Below are positions 1 through 11,680 of a stretch of 64,000 nt of DNA, one piece after another; within the stretch, counting starts at the first letter, position 1; each line of letters begins with the position of its first letter. This stretch comes from Diatrype stigma (taxonomy: Eukaryota > Ascomycota > Sordariomycetes > Xylariales > Diatrypaceae), in assembly GCA_022225965.2 (NCBI GenBank), contig JAKJXP020000045.1, positions 248,001 to 312,000 on the forward strand, given 5' to 3'. The translations under genes were made by a program, and so were the position numbers. The notes beneath the pieces are model-generated. The model was given only the letters and a program-made list of their open reading frames with translations, did no database searches and was not told the origin of the DNA.

Positions 1-1637
1 CCGTGTCCTCTCTGAAGCCGAGCGTACTGCTGCTCTGTATGCCCTCTTGCAACAGACCACCCAAGTCCAGATCCGTTTCTTCATCCAGGTCCTGCAGCAA
101 ATGGGGAAGAATCACCCCATGTCGGGAGTTCTCTCCCCTGCCAATTTTGATAAAGGTGAGTCAGCAAACAAAGCAGATGATTCTTCATCATTTCTTTCTG
201 ATCTGAGCTGACATTGTCCAATTAGACCCCATGTCTAACCGTCTAAGCGATGCCATGAACAAGCTGAGCGTCGGCTCGGCGAGAAACTCGCTCTCCCAGC
301 CGCAACCTGCTGCTAAGAGACATTCGGGTCTTGATCAAGGAACTATCAATGCTATGTTCCCCGATGCTGCTGCTGCTATTGCCACTGAGAAGGCCAAGTT
401 CACACAGAAGACTGGTAACCAGCCACCTTCCAACCGCAATAGCGCCGCTGTCGATGCACGCAATTCGCTTGCCGCGCCAACCATCTCTGGACCAAACGAG
501 GGACATGAATCGGGCAATCAGAATCCGGCCTCACCGTGGGGTAATAACCACGACCAGGGCAGTTCTAGGCCCAAGTCCTCATCTGGCCAGGCACCTATGG
601 GCCAGTTTGTGCAGCCTCCGCCGTCTGCAGGCTTACGGTCCCCGCGCCCTCAGCTTGGAGGGAACTCCAACATCCAAAACACTGTTCTGAACACGCCTAA
701 ACCGGGGGCCGATGATATGTCAATACTCTCTCCGTACGCGAGCAGTGGCAACTGGGCCTCGATGGTCAACACGCCGATGGTTGCTTCGTTCCAGCCGAAC
801 ACGCCGAACCAGGCTGATATGGTGGCCAACGCTACAGCGATGAAGCTTGCCGCACTATCCACCGTTAACAACCGGTTCGCGCTTGATGACGTCCGCAAAT
901 ATCGCAGGGCCAGGTCCAACGATGCTCCTGGTGGTCAGCACCAGAATGCGCAACAGGCGGCTAACATACCCGGTGCTAACGTTGTTATGGTCAACGAGCA
1001 TGGTCAAGTTCTTAGTCGAGATCAGATGATCGCCCTGCAGAACCAACAGGGAATGGGTAGTTTCGGCGCGCATCGATCGCGACCGAACTCCCCAGGCATC
1101 GCCATCCAGCCCGCGATGGGCTCCATGCCATTTGCGTCCCCCCAAAACAATGGTTTCTTGAGCGCCTACGACCCGATGCAGAACCCACTCATCAACAATG
1201 GGCTAGGCGGAATCGGCATGGGCCAACTTGGGCTGGGTGCTCCGGACGCCTCGTATCTGTCGGACAACTCGGCTGAAATGCATCGCGGCCGATCGCCACG
1301 TGGACGTCGCGGTAGCTCGAAGCCTCCCGAAGATCCGACCGACCCGACCCTCCTACAGGATATTCCGGCTTGGTTGCGCAGTCTCCGCCTGCACAAGTAC
1401 ACGGATAATCTTAAGGATCTGAAGTGGACTGATTTGGTGGAGCTTGATGACAAGGCTTTGGAAGAACGAGGCGTCAATGCTCTCGGTGCAAGAAGAAAGA
1501 TGCTGAAGGTCTTTGAGCAGGTCCGGGGTAAGCACAATCTTCACCTGGATGCCTGACAGCGTGAATCGGAAGGCAATTTGAGCGTCAATTTTGCTAACCG
1601 TTCTACAGAAGCGAAATCCGATGGGAAACTAGCCTAA
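1..1637 (+). CDS. vts1: Vts1-like SAM-domain RNA-binding protein (5' truncated)
   Basis: Post-transcriptional regulator of the Vts1/Smaug family, which binds stem-loop recognition elements in mRNA and recruits deadenylases. The window starts inside the gene, so the N-terminus is missing. Proposed exons are 1-155, 226-1527 and 1609-1637; the reading frame enters at base 2. The last exon is tiny: splicing replaces a readthrough tail with the short ending EAKSDGKLA, the kind of ending expected for fungal Vts1. The SAM domain is C-terminal (about 1359-1527), beginning [14 protein letters not shown] and including the helix with [13 protein letters not shown]. The middle is low-complexity and rich in N, P, S and Q, usual for the family. 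The next gene, TFC4, lies downstream on the same strand about 1 kb away. Identity is confident from the SAM domain plus the conserved upstream segment around [16 protein letters not shown]. Confidence 0.9.
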
Positions 1638-2667
1638 ATACGCCTCTAATGAGGCTCTAATGCATCGCAGTAGCATACACATACACGTTGAAGATGCGAT
1701 ATGCGCTGCGCGAAGGAGAGATTCCGTCCGATGACAGCAATCACACTAGATATGGGGATGGGGCGAGAATCGGACGATGACATGGATTGCGTAGTGGAAT
1801 ATGGGAGGACATGAAAAAGTTTGATCTTAGAGAGAATGGCCATCGCAAGCGAAAGGAAGCGGAATCTCGAGGCGCAGGGCGACTCGGATATCATACTATG
1901 TATCAGTGTATATAATCCTTCTAGCCAGCGTGGTCTTTCTAGCCTCTAATCTGAAGTGGAATGAGCGAAGAAGTCTGTAGTTTGGGATCCGTGATGCATG
2001 ATCGATTTACCCTTTGACGTGATAATGACGTGGTGTATATGAAGAAAGTGCTGCTGCTCAGTGTTTCGGTGTTTCGCGCTTCCATCTGATCTGTAGCTCC
2101 CGTATGTACAAGCTGGTATGCTCGTAAATGCATGTATTCTGTCTAAATGCATAAATGTTTATTCTCATTCTTATATAAGCTCTACATGTAGATAAGGAAG
2201 GAACCGTAACCGCATCTGGCAAACTTAGAGTTAAGCAGTACTTCGTACTTACAAACTATCAAAAGGTTCTTCCCTATTGTGTAATTGGAACTCGATGGCA
2301 ACGAATCTTCTTCATCTCATCATTCTTCCACACCCATCTCTTCAACTGTGGACGTGTCGTTAATTGCCGTCATCTTGTGGCTGAACGCTTGAAAGTGCCA
2401 GTGCGGCGTGGTGGGGGTATTTCCTGCAAGATATAGTCCATTCTGCTACTTCGGACTTATCTTAGTCAAGACCGACTAATACGACGACAGAGGCACTTCT
2501 CTTAAACACTTCTCTTAAAATACATCGCCGACGAAGCTGAACATAGAGATACTCTTTCACCTCCCATACTCCAAGTAGTTCAGGGGGGCGCCTAGGATAA
2601 TGAGGATACGTCTACAGCGTACACAGAAGCGTGCACAGATTCAACGCCGTCGACATTATTGCCCATC
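1638..2667. other. intergenic, vts1 3' flank and TFC4 promoter
   Basis: No supportable gene. The stretch holds the vts1 3' UTR and the upstream region of TFC4. The only ORFs are short and lack recognisable sequence. No clear TATA box was seen before the TFC4 start. Confidence 0.6.
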
Positions 2668-5600
2668 ATGAGCCATCGCTTTTCTTCTACCTTTGATGCC
2701 CTTCAAGCGCACTTTACAAAGAAGCCGGCACCAGCTGCTGCGGGGGCTCAAGATGCACCCCAAAGTCAGTCACCGGCGGGAAATGCAGTTTCCAATCAAG
2801 CATCTGCCCCGCCGCCTTACCCAGCTTCAATAGGGCAACCTCCTGTGCAGCATATTCCTGCTCAAGGCACAGGCTCATATGCAACCAGTTATATTTCTCC
2901 TTATGAAGCTTATTCAACAGGACCGCCCGTCAATACAACGGCCACAAGTACAACAACACCAACGCCTAGTGAATCGAACATAGGCAGTAGGCCTATGGAG
3001 TATCATCGTCATATACAGCCACGTGAATTGCAGCCATCCCACCACGGGCCACCAATATTCAGTCAACAGATGTATCCCACTGGTCCGGCCGTACACAACC
3101 CCAACTCATATCCAATGCGGCCCGCCTTATCTCCTGGGTTTGGGGGCCCTCCTATTCAGGATCCAGCCTCAGCGAACAGCTCCACCGCCGCTAGGTATAT
3201 TGCTCAAGCAGCCAGTAGTTTTGTGGACGACGGTAAGACCGTTGTTCAGCAGCCGAGTCTCGTTGCCAGCGAGAATAATCCAACAAGCCTACCTCCAAGC
3301 CAATCACTTGAAACGCCAGGCCAGTCTGCTCCGATCGATACCGGAGTTGACTCTCTGCTGGAACGGCAGATTGAATTAAGTAAATTAGAAGCCAGTCAGA
3401 ACAATCGGGCTCAATCAGAGGATCGAGACCTAGATGCTCTAGACGATGCTCTAGAACAAGCGCTCGGAAATACCAAGGGGAGCGCGCGGGGCACGAAAAG
3501 GAAGAATGCCTCTTCGAATAAAAACATCGAGGAAGGAACCCATGACCCGAGTCAACCATCCATACGCGGCCGGGGCCGTGCCATTCGACGGCGCGGCCCC
3601 CGCAAGGCTGCCGAGCCAACAGGTGACGTTAAGCTTCGACTAAACATGGCATCGGAAGCCTATCTGGAAGGACGAATCGACGATGCTATTCAGCTAGTCG
3701 AGGATGCTATACGGATTAATGCTGAAATCCACCGAGCATGGGTTCTGCTGGCTCAACTCTTCGAGGAACGAGGCGAACTGAGAAAACGACTCACAGCACA
3801 GATATGTGCAGCCCAGTTGGAACCCAAAAATATAGACGGGTGGCTCAGTGTGGCAGAATCAGCTGTCGTGTTGCGAGATATGTATCCCGAGGATGCCGAC
3901 GAACTTACTAGACAAGCTATATTCTGCTATTCTGGTGCTCTGAGGGGCGACGTCGAACATAGGACCGCTCGGCACAGTCGAGCCGCTCTTGTTCTTGACC
4001 GAGGCTATTATAAGGGGGCTGCCAAAGATTACACCTTCCTCGTCAAATGGCTTTTCTACGACGTGTATGCACTCCGGGGTCTCGCTGAAACATCTGTTCT
4101 TCTTGCTGAAAATAGCAAACGCAAGCAACCCACGTACACCCCAGAAGCAGCGGTTGCTGCATATAGCCGCTGCATTGACCACTTTAGAGATAACGGGCTT
4201 GATCCAGAATACCCTTTCGAGTGGGAAGATGTCTTCATATTCGTGGATCTTCTTGGCTACGTCAAACAGTTCGCGGAGGGCATACACGAGTTGAGGTCGC
4301 TCGCGAGATGGGTCCTTGCCCGTCCGGACGAAGACTTCTGGGATTCCGTTGACGACGATAGAGAGTGGGATGCGGACAATGCTCGCCGGCTGGAAATCCC
4401 AGACTTCCAGGAGGGACAGTATCCTGATTCATCCTATGGTAATGGCCTTCCGCTGCAGCTAAGAGCAAAACTCGGCGTCTATCGACTAGAGTTAGGTCAG
4501 GAGCACGAGGCTTTGGTAAGCTACAGCTTTGCACATTCGTGATTCCATTGATCTAACTATGTTCTTAGAGGCATTTTGAATGGCTTGATCCTCATGGCGA
4601 GAGGTCATCCGAACTGCTATCTGAATACCCACAACTTCTGCTAGAGGTCGCGTCTGCATTGTATGAGAAGAACAACTACTCACAAGCGTTGCGCTTTTAT
4701 GAGCCTCTGTGGGATATCCCCGATGCTCTTGATGCCAATGGTCTCCTGAGAGCTGGTAGATGTTATCTGAGCCTAGGAAATAAGCGCCAGGCAGAAGAAT
4801 GCTTCACGGCAGCTATTGACGCTGACGAGCAAAACTTCCAGCCTTGTATAGATGCCCGCCTAGAGCTTGCTCGAATGTACGAGGCTGCAAGGGAGGAACG
4901 GGAGGCTTATATCTTGGTGTCCGAGGCCCTCAAACTTCAGGAGGCTCAGGAGGAAGAAGAGCCTTTGGATGCTGATATGGATGCCAATGCGGATGACATA
5001 GATGAGGACGAAGTTGAACCTCCCAATCTGTCTCTGGATCGAGATCCTCGCAAGGATGCCCAGCAAAAGAAGAAGAAGCCAGCTAAAAAGGCGGTAAAAA
5101 TGACGGGAAACAAACCCAAACCCAAATCACAGAAACCTCTTAAGCCGCTACAACCGAAAGTACAGAGACAAAGACCGCGCGTGTTTGGTTACTCGGAAGA
5201 AATAGAGAAGGAGGAGGTACGGCGCTCGGCAGAACTGGCAACCAAGTGGCAGATAGTGCGCTCTTCTCGAGAGGAACCAGCTTCAGATGACCACGGCCCC
5301 CCGGCGTCATTCATGATGGCTGCGGCGCCTCTCATTGACGATTTCAGGTCGTACAAAGACTTCTACTCATGGGATACCTATCTTACACACCTAGGCATCA
5401 AGCAGGCCGGCCAGAAACCCGTGACTCGGAACCCGAACCTGGTGGAAATGGCAGAGCGTCTGTCTCATAGTAAGTGAGTCCGATGTCTCGGCAATCGACA
5501 GAGCTAACGCGTGTCCCTAAAGATCTTGGCCCTGGGGAATCCGGCCCTACGAAGCCCACCAGCGAGAAGTACGTGGTAGGGTACCGAGGCGTCCCCTTTA

Positions 5601-6703
5601 GCGACTGGTTGATACTGTTCCTGGAGTATGCGCTGGGCTTGGCGCATCGCGACAAATACGCGGAAGCCTACAAAGCGTGCGAATCCGCACGCGACGCCGT
5701 GGTCTTCTCCAACTCGAAAGAGGATATGTTCCTCATTCATGTGACATGGGCTGGTAAGCGCTCTTTCCCCTTCCTGGTTCCAACGACTTGCAAGGAATTA
5801 CTCGACTAACGTAACGGCCCTCAAGCGTGCGCTCTGCGCGGGCGGGACGAGGAGACCTGCGTCGCCATGGCGCGGTACTTCACGAGCAAGCACCAGTTCG
5901 ACACGGACGCCTTCCGGATCTTCGCAGCCCTTAGTAGGCTTTGCCCAGCTCCCGCGTCCTGGTACGCGTCCGGTCCGGTGCAGAAGTTCCTGCTGCGGCA
6001 GATCCGGATCATGGACACGACTCTCATGCCGAAGCAAGCGGGGAGGGAAGCGAGCCCGGCAGGCGAGGCGGAACAGACGACGTACCCCGGGAAGGAGCTG
6101 GACGCGACGCTGCTGACGCTCTATGGGCACGTCTTGTTTATTTCTAACAGCTTCACCTATGCACTGAGTACGTTATTGCAGTCGACGACAACCATAACGC
6201 AGTCTAGCACACAGTACTGATCTAAAAAAAACGCAGATTATCTCCTGAGAGCCCTCAGCCTCGACCCAACCAACACGATGATCGCGCTCAGCATCGGGCA
6301 GTGCTACATCCAGGACGGCCTGAAGCGGCAGTCGGACAACCGGCAGTACCTGATGGCGCAGGGGTTCACGTTCCTGCACCGGTACTACGACGCGCGCGTC
6401 TGCTCCTCGTCGCTACCGTCGTCTAACGTCTCGGAGTCGGCGGCGGCGGCGGCGCGCCAGGAGGCCCACTATAACCTCGCGCGCACGTACCACAGCATCG
6501 GCATCCCCCACCTCGCCACCGAGTACTACCGCCGCGCGCTCCAGGAGGTCGTCCCCCGGGAGGGGGAGCCCGGGGTGGAGAACGCCATCATGGGCTCCCA
6601 GGACATCTCGCGCGAGGCCGCCTTCAACCTCCAGCAGCTGTGCCTCGCGGGCGGCGATATGGAGACCGTCAGGGCGCTGGGGGAGAGGTTCTTGGTCATA
6701 TGA
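2668..6703 (+). CDS. TFC4: TFIIIC subunit 4 (TPR protein, Tfc4/Sfc4/GTF3C3)
   Basis: TPR subunit of the TFIIIC tauA module, which bridges A-box binding to TFIIIB recruitment at Pol III genes. Proposed exons: 2668-4515, 4569-5469, 5523-5753, 5826-6167 and 6237-6703, with GT...AG introns of 53, 53, 72 and 69 nt and consistent phases, giving 1262 residues. The first ATG in frame is 2668. Residues 1-200 are a disordered P/Q/S-rich leader. A basic stretch (RGRGRAIRRRGPRKAAEP) precedes TPRs from about residue 320, starting KLRLNMASEAYLEGRIDDAI. An acidic/basic linker (DADMDANADDIDEDE, then a K-rich run) splits the TPR array, as in the family. More TPRs continue to the end, finishing ERFLVI. Codon third positions become strongly G/C in exons 4 and 5 compared with exon 1. 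Longer than the yeast protein, mainly through the leader and linker. Confidence 0.92.
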
Positions 6704-7546
6704 GAATATGATCATAGGGCCGGGTTGGCTTTGTTCTCATGCTAGACAATCAATCAGGCAAGCAGGCACTTACTTTTACTGTATTGCGTCGAGTGCGTGT
6801 CCATGAGGATAGGGTTTATGTAATTATGTATGTGGCCCTGTTCGGATCTCTGGGAAACCGGTACGGTGGTTTCACATAAGCATCCCGGAGTATGTTTCCG
6901 ATAAGTATGCGAGCGATGACGATAACACACAGGTAGCTAGGGGAAAGGCGCCCGCATGAGGCTCCAGGCTCCTATGGGTCACGGATGTACGATACGACTG
7001 TTGTCGAGCGATTTATAATCTCAGGCCTTTGCCTGTTCTTGAAAGATTTCAACGATCATCCCTTTCCCCAACTCTCTGTAGCTAGACTGCCTGCTGCGTG
7101 TCAGACTATAGCCTGTCAGCCTTGGTTCCCTGCTCACTTACATAAGGACCGTAGTTATGCATTAGTGTCCGATGAGTGTATACTTGACGACGTAGGTGCC
7201 TATATGAACGTGGAGGCAACCTTCCAACGGACGGACAGAAGAGAACCGAACTGATCAGAAGGAAAGCTTCTTCCACACCGCACGGAACAATACCATACCC
7301 TACCCCTACCCCTACCCTATCCTTCCGAACATACTGTACTATAAACCTCCGTACGGCTAGATGGGTGAGCATCTACTAAGCTAGCGCCGAGACCGAGTCG
7401 AACCCGCCGCTACCCATGGCGCAGCGAAGGAGCAGCAGCGCGTGGGTTTTGTCCGCTCAGCGGGTTTACCACGCGGGATATAGATCGAGGGTGTACCGCG
7501 TGCTATTTAGTTGTATATATATACATATAAGCATCCGGAGTAAGAG

Positions 7547-7569
7547 TAATAATAATAATAATAATAATA
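7547..7569 (+). repeat. TAA trinucleotide microsatellite
   Basis: About seven to eight TAA units in a row, in the interval between TFC4 and the VOC gene. Confidence 0.95.
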
Positions 7570-7722
7570 GCAATAGTAAATCTCCGTCCTATACTTCATT
7601 GCCCTTCTTTCCTGGTTACCTAATGACTATTTATTCTACCTGGTACCCAGCCAACTCCTAAGTACTACATAAGACCGAACCCTTCTCTTCTCTTCTCTCC
7701 TATCCTCCTTCTCTCGCCTCAC

Positions 7723-7724
<2 letters not shown>

Positions 7725-7756
<32 letters not shown>
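7725..7756 (+). repeat. (CA)16 microsatellite in the VOC gene leader
   Basis: Sixteen uninterrupted CA units directly after a CT-rich run and 67 bp upstream of the VOC gene ATG, so probably in its promoter or 5' UTR. Confidence 0.95.
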
Positions 7757-7758
<2 letters not shown>

Positions 7759-7823
7759 AACAACGCAACTCCCACACGGGACTCCTAATATTCACTACCC
7801 AAACCCAACCCAAAAACGACACA

Positions 7824-8463
7824 ATGGGCATATCCCACATCTCCCTCGCCACGGGCCCGGCCCGCTTCGCCGCCGTGCGCGCCTTCTACCTCGCGGCCCT
7901 CGCCCCGCTCGGCTACACCGCGTACATCGACCGCCCCGACGACGGCGTGCTGGGCCTGCGGCCCCGCGACGGCCCGCCCGACTTCTGGCTGCACGCCGGG
8001 AACGGCGAGCAGCCGGACGCCTTCACTGCTGCCGGAGGGGAAGGGGCGTTCGACGTGGAGAAGCGGCCGGGGCGCGCGCACGTCGCGTTCGGGGCGGAGA
8101 ACCCCGAGGTCGTGGATCGTTGGTTTGAGGGCGCTGTGTGAGTTTTTGCTTTCTTGCCTCCTCCTTTTCGCCCACCCCTTTATTTTATTTTTTATTTTAT
8201 TTTTTTTCGTTTCTCACTTCTTAATAAGAGATGAAACGGATATATATATATTGCTGTTTAAGCACCTACTGACTGAATGACGACCGCATCGTAGCAAGGC
8301 AGGCGGGATCTCGAACGGCGCGCCGGGGCTCCGCAAGTACGCGGCGACCTACTACGCCGCCTTCGTGCTCGACCCCCTGGGCAACAACATCGAGGTCTTG
8401 TACTACAGTCCAGAGACGGCGACGACGACGACGGCGGAAAAGACAGAATGGACTATGCCGTGA
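7824..8463 (+). CDS. VOC / glyoxalase-fold family protein
   Basis: Small metal-dependent enzyme fold of the vicinal oxygen chelate superfamily (glyoxalase I, extradiol dioxygenase and fosfomycin/bleomycin resistance relatives). The substrate cannot be told from sequence. Exons 7824-8137 and 8295-8463 (157-nt intron, very pyrimidine-rich early on) give 160 residues, the usual size of a one-module VOC protein. The N-terminus GISHISLATGP carries the first metal-ligand position (His5). RAHVAF supplies His86, and LDPLGNNIEVLYY near the C-terminus supplies Glu138, a plausible H-H-E set. The extra C-terminal Thr-rich tail is short. The gene is uniformly high in G/C third positions. Family confident, function unassigned; no signal peptide. 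Confidence 0.85.
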
Positions 8464-9955
8464 CCTACTTGCAGGTGGCGTTGCTCACTGGATAGCCTGA
8501 GCTGCCGGCTGCTCGTGTACCTGTGTGCGCGCTTGAGGCTCGGACTTTTTAAGGGGGGTGGGGGTCGTATTCGAGAGCTATATACCTTATACGAGTATAT
8601 GATCACGTGGAGAACCGGTATATAAGTTGTGGTTAGGGGCAGGGGTAAGTCTTTCGCAGGTTCGCACCTGGCATACTACAATGTTCCACGACGAGCGAAA
8701 CAATCATGCAGTTAAATATATTATGAAAATAAAGGGATTTTCATTTTGTGGTCCTGTTACGGAGTAGTCACTGGGGTTTATCCTCTTATTCCTTCAAACG
8801 GCGTGCTAGATCTTGATTTAGGGAGCGCAGAGCTTCTATACTCCAAGCCGTCAACTACATAGACCGTAGGCTACAACCACAACCATCGGCGGTTCAATCC
8901 AGAATGGCGCCTTGCAGGTGGTATCAGGAGGTTGTGTCATGATGTAGTTCTTGCCAACAGAAGCGAATCGGGACGGCACGGCAACCTCGGGCTAGATCGC
9001 CTAGGCCTATTTAGACGCCATCAACATGTACATTCGGGAACGATCGTTTCTAATGCATGCCATTGTCAACGGGTGACGGGGTGTTGGGCTCTTGTCCTTG
9101 TCGTTCGAAACCTTATTCTGGAAGCGCATGTATAATGAGGTCAGTCAGGGTCAGTGCCGGCCTGAGTCGCAAGGCGCATCTTACGTGCTGACCTACAGGC
9201 TACTGGGTGCCTTCCGCATTCTGTCTGTCTGTCACGTCTGTTAGCTGCAAGCACAGACCCTGGAAGCTATGGGATCGTACCTACCTTAGCCGCGTGTTAG
9301 GTTGCTTGGCTAACCACACGCTATGCCATTATTGGTAGCTAATCCCTGCTGTGTTTTTCCTAGCACCTCCTCCCCAGCCTCCTGACTTTCCACTAAACTT
9401 TTCACTACCTAGGTAAAGCCTCAAGGTAGCCGGGAGGAGGGACCTAACTGAGCTTATTGGCGGTAACCTACAGCGCTGCTGGGGAGCTTGGGAGCTTGGG
9501 AGCTTGGGGGAGCTTGGGGAGCTAAGGCCGTAGGCGTAGTTAGTCTATGTATGTAGGTGCTGGGTATAATGTTTTTGGTTTGCCTGCCAGCCAGCCAGCC
9601 AACCTGTCTGCCCTGTGTAATTATCCGTCCCCGACAATCTCTAATCTCCTCTGCCTCCAGCTCTCCTGCTTCGTACCTCTCCAAAATCATTCCATAGGAA
9701 GTCCTCAGGAAGACACGACGAAGTTTCTTACCAACCAGTGCAGAGGGGAAGTTAATCTATACTTGGTAGCTGTCGCATACGCTCATTTTACATGCGCGCA
9801 TATCATTCTCTCGTTCAATTGGGATCCTGAGCCACGTTTTCATCTCAACATTTCCTATCTTCAGTAGTAATTCCAGCATCCATCGGTCCACCTGACCATT
9901 GAAACATTTTACCTGCCGTAACGAACCGAAACATCCCAGACGGGTTCTTGCCATA
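8464..9955. other. intergenic with GGGAGCTT tandem repeat
   Basis: No supportable gene. A degenerate octamer repeat built on GGGAGCTT occupies about 9478-9523, followed by a CCAGCCAGCC run near 9587. The end should hold the BTB gene promoter; no obvious TATA box. Confidence 0.6.
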
Positions 9956-10949
9956 ATGGCCGAGGAATTCAACGAAGGCGTCCCTGTAGAGGAGCAGCAG
10001 GCTGCCCCTGGCGGCGATGTCGAGATGGGCGAGGGCCAGGCTTCTGGTGAGGCTGCTGGCGAGGAAGGCGGCGCGAGCACGGGAGATCTCCCTTTCGCAG
10101 AGGGTGGTGAAGCGGAACCGCGTACTACCTTCATTAGCTATCTTACTAGTCCAGTCGTGACCTTAATTGTCGGCAGTGGAGAGAATGAGACCATCCTCAC
10201 AGCTCATCAGGCTCTCCTGGTCCAAAGCCCCTTCTTTGCCGAGGCTTGCGCAGCCTTCACCAACGATGGTAGCGTACGTTAAGAACACACTCTCCCTTTC
10301 GAGTGTTTCAGACTTGGTACTAACACTCTTTTCCTCTTCCCGTACAGCCGCGACAGATTGAACTCACTGGCGACGAGACCGATGCCGTCGGCTGCTTCCT
10401 CGAGTTCCTCTACACGGGCGACTACTTCCCCAGGAAGTTACAAGGCCAGCGCGCGCTTGAGCAAGACCCTGCGCTGCCTTCGGTGGATGAGAGTGGCGAG
10501 CAGCTGCTGAAGCATGCGCGCGTCTACACTTTGGCCGAGAAGTTCGGCATGGAGAAGCTCCGGAGCCTGGCGAGCAGCAAGATCCACTGCGTCAACTCGA
10601 CAGCCAAGGGCGAGATCACCTACGCTCGCTACGTCTACCAGTACACCCGCAAGGACGATACAGCCGTCCGTGCGCCCGTGGCGAACTTCTGGGCTACGCG
10701 CAGTCACACCCTGCGCGCCGAGGCCGAAGAGGAGTTCCGGGGGCTGTGCTTGGAGTTCCCCCAGTTCGGTTACGACGTCCTCAGTAAGTTTGCGCCCCGT
10801 CCCTGCAGGACATTGCCTAGGTGCGGTCCGATAGCTGACAGTGTCCCCAAGCCCGCGTCCTGGACGAGAAGCTCAAGCGAGAGCGAAACGACAAGCTGCA
10901 CCCGGCGCCCAGCAGTGCGCGCAAGCGTCCCAGACACAGCCAAGTCTGA
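9956..10949 (+). CDS. BTB/POZ domain protein
   Basis: Protein-interaction protein; fungal BTB proteins of this size are often thought to be adaptors, but the partner here is unknown. Exons 9956-10273, 10348-10783 and 10852-10949 give 283 residues. The ATG at 9956 is chosen because the in-frame upstream extension has no ATG. Residues 1-55 are acidic and Gly/Ala/Glu-rich. The BTB fold follows (about 65-145): VTLIVGSGENETILTAHQAL, then SPFFAEACAAF and ELTGDETDAVGCFLEFLYTGDY. A BACK-like helical part follows with HARVYTLAEKFGMEKLRSLA. The last exon encodes a basic tail, ending ARKRPRHSQV, that could be a nuclear localisation signal. The zinc-cluster regulator lies 3 kb downstream on the same strand. 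Confidence 0.88.
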
Positions 10950-11650
10950 GTCGGCCGGCCTTCTTTACCGTGATCCGCTTCATTCGCTCTATTATTCGGT
11001 CGGACCTGACGCTGGGACTGGGTTTATGGGGTGCCTCTTGGAGGTGCTTTTCAAAGCTCGTAAGTGTGGTGCGACTGGGAGGAAAGAAGGAGCATGGGCT
11101 TGCTTCCGTCTTTGGCGGGAGACATTCCGCAGTTTCTTACCTGGGCAGCTGAATCTGGCGGGCGCGATCTAACCCCCGGTTGGTTGGGGATGGTAATCTA
11201 TGTACGATTAGCTGAGACCAAGTTGTTTCGATAAGAGAGCCATTAAGCGCAGAGTATAGCATCAACCTGCTTTCGTAGGATTTCCAAGGGTATATGTATG
11301 TATATGTATATATATACATCCAATCAAAAAAACACCGTGACCGCGTTAAATAATCGTTGCCAGTCAGTCGTGTGAGAGGTTTAGAATTCCCACTTGATCC
11401 TCCTATCTGGGCAAAAGGGATTCTATACTTGGATTGCAACCACACAGAAGCATACGAAAAGCATGTAGATCTCACGCAGGTTCCTGGTTCCTAGTAAGAT
11501 TACGTAGGTATGCAAGAAGTAGTAGTGCCTATTGAAATAAGCAGCCAGTTCTAGTCCAGTGAAAAGGTCCGCGGATCTAGTGGGAACTCGGAGTAGAAAG
11601 CCGAGGTGAGTCCCGTGTTCCTGCAATCCCGGCAGCATGTCGCTAGAGCT

Positions 11651-11680
11651 AGTGCCGCAGTGCCGCAGTGCCGCAGTGCC
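11651..11680 (+). repeat. AGTGCCGC octamer tandem repeat
   Basis: Three full copies plus a partial fourth of AGTGCCGC, in the gene-free interval. Confidence 0.9.

Larger units (their letters stand above)
6704..7823. other. intergenic, TFC4 3' flank and VOC gene promoter
   Basis: No supportable gene. It contains a TAA microsatellite, a pyrimidine-rich run (about 7680-7724) and a CA dinucleotide run just before the VOC gene start. C-rich CCTACC-like runs near 7300 look superficially telomeric but lack CCCTAA units. Confidence 0.6.

Noticed and set aside
7290..7325. CCCTACC-type run resembling interstitial telomere repeat
   Set aside because: The units are CCTACC/CCCTAC and never CCCTAA, and no array follows.
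8886..8900. tRNA B-box-like GGTTCAATCC, also present near 46210
   Set aside because: No A box, no cloverleaf and no T-run terminator at either place.
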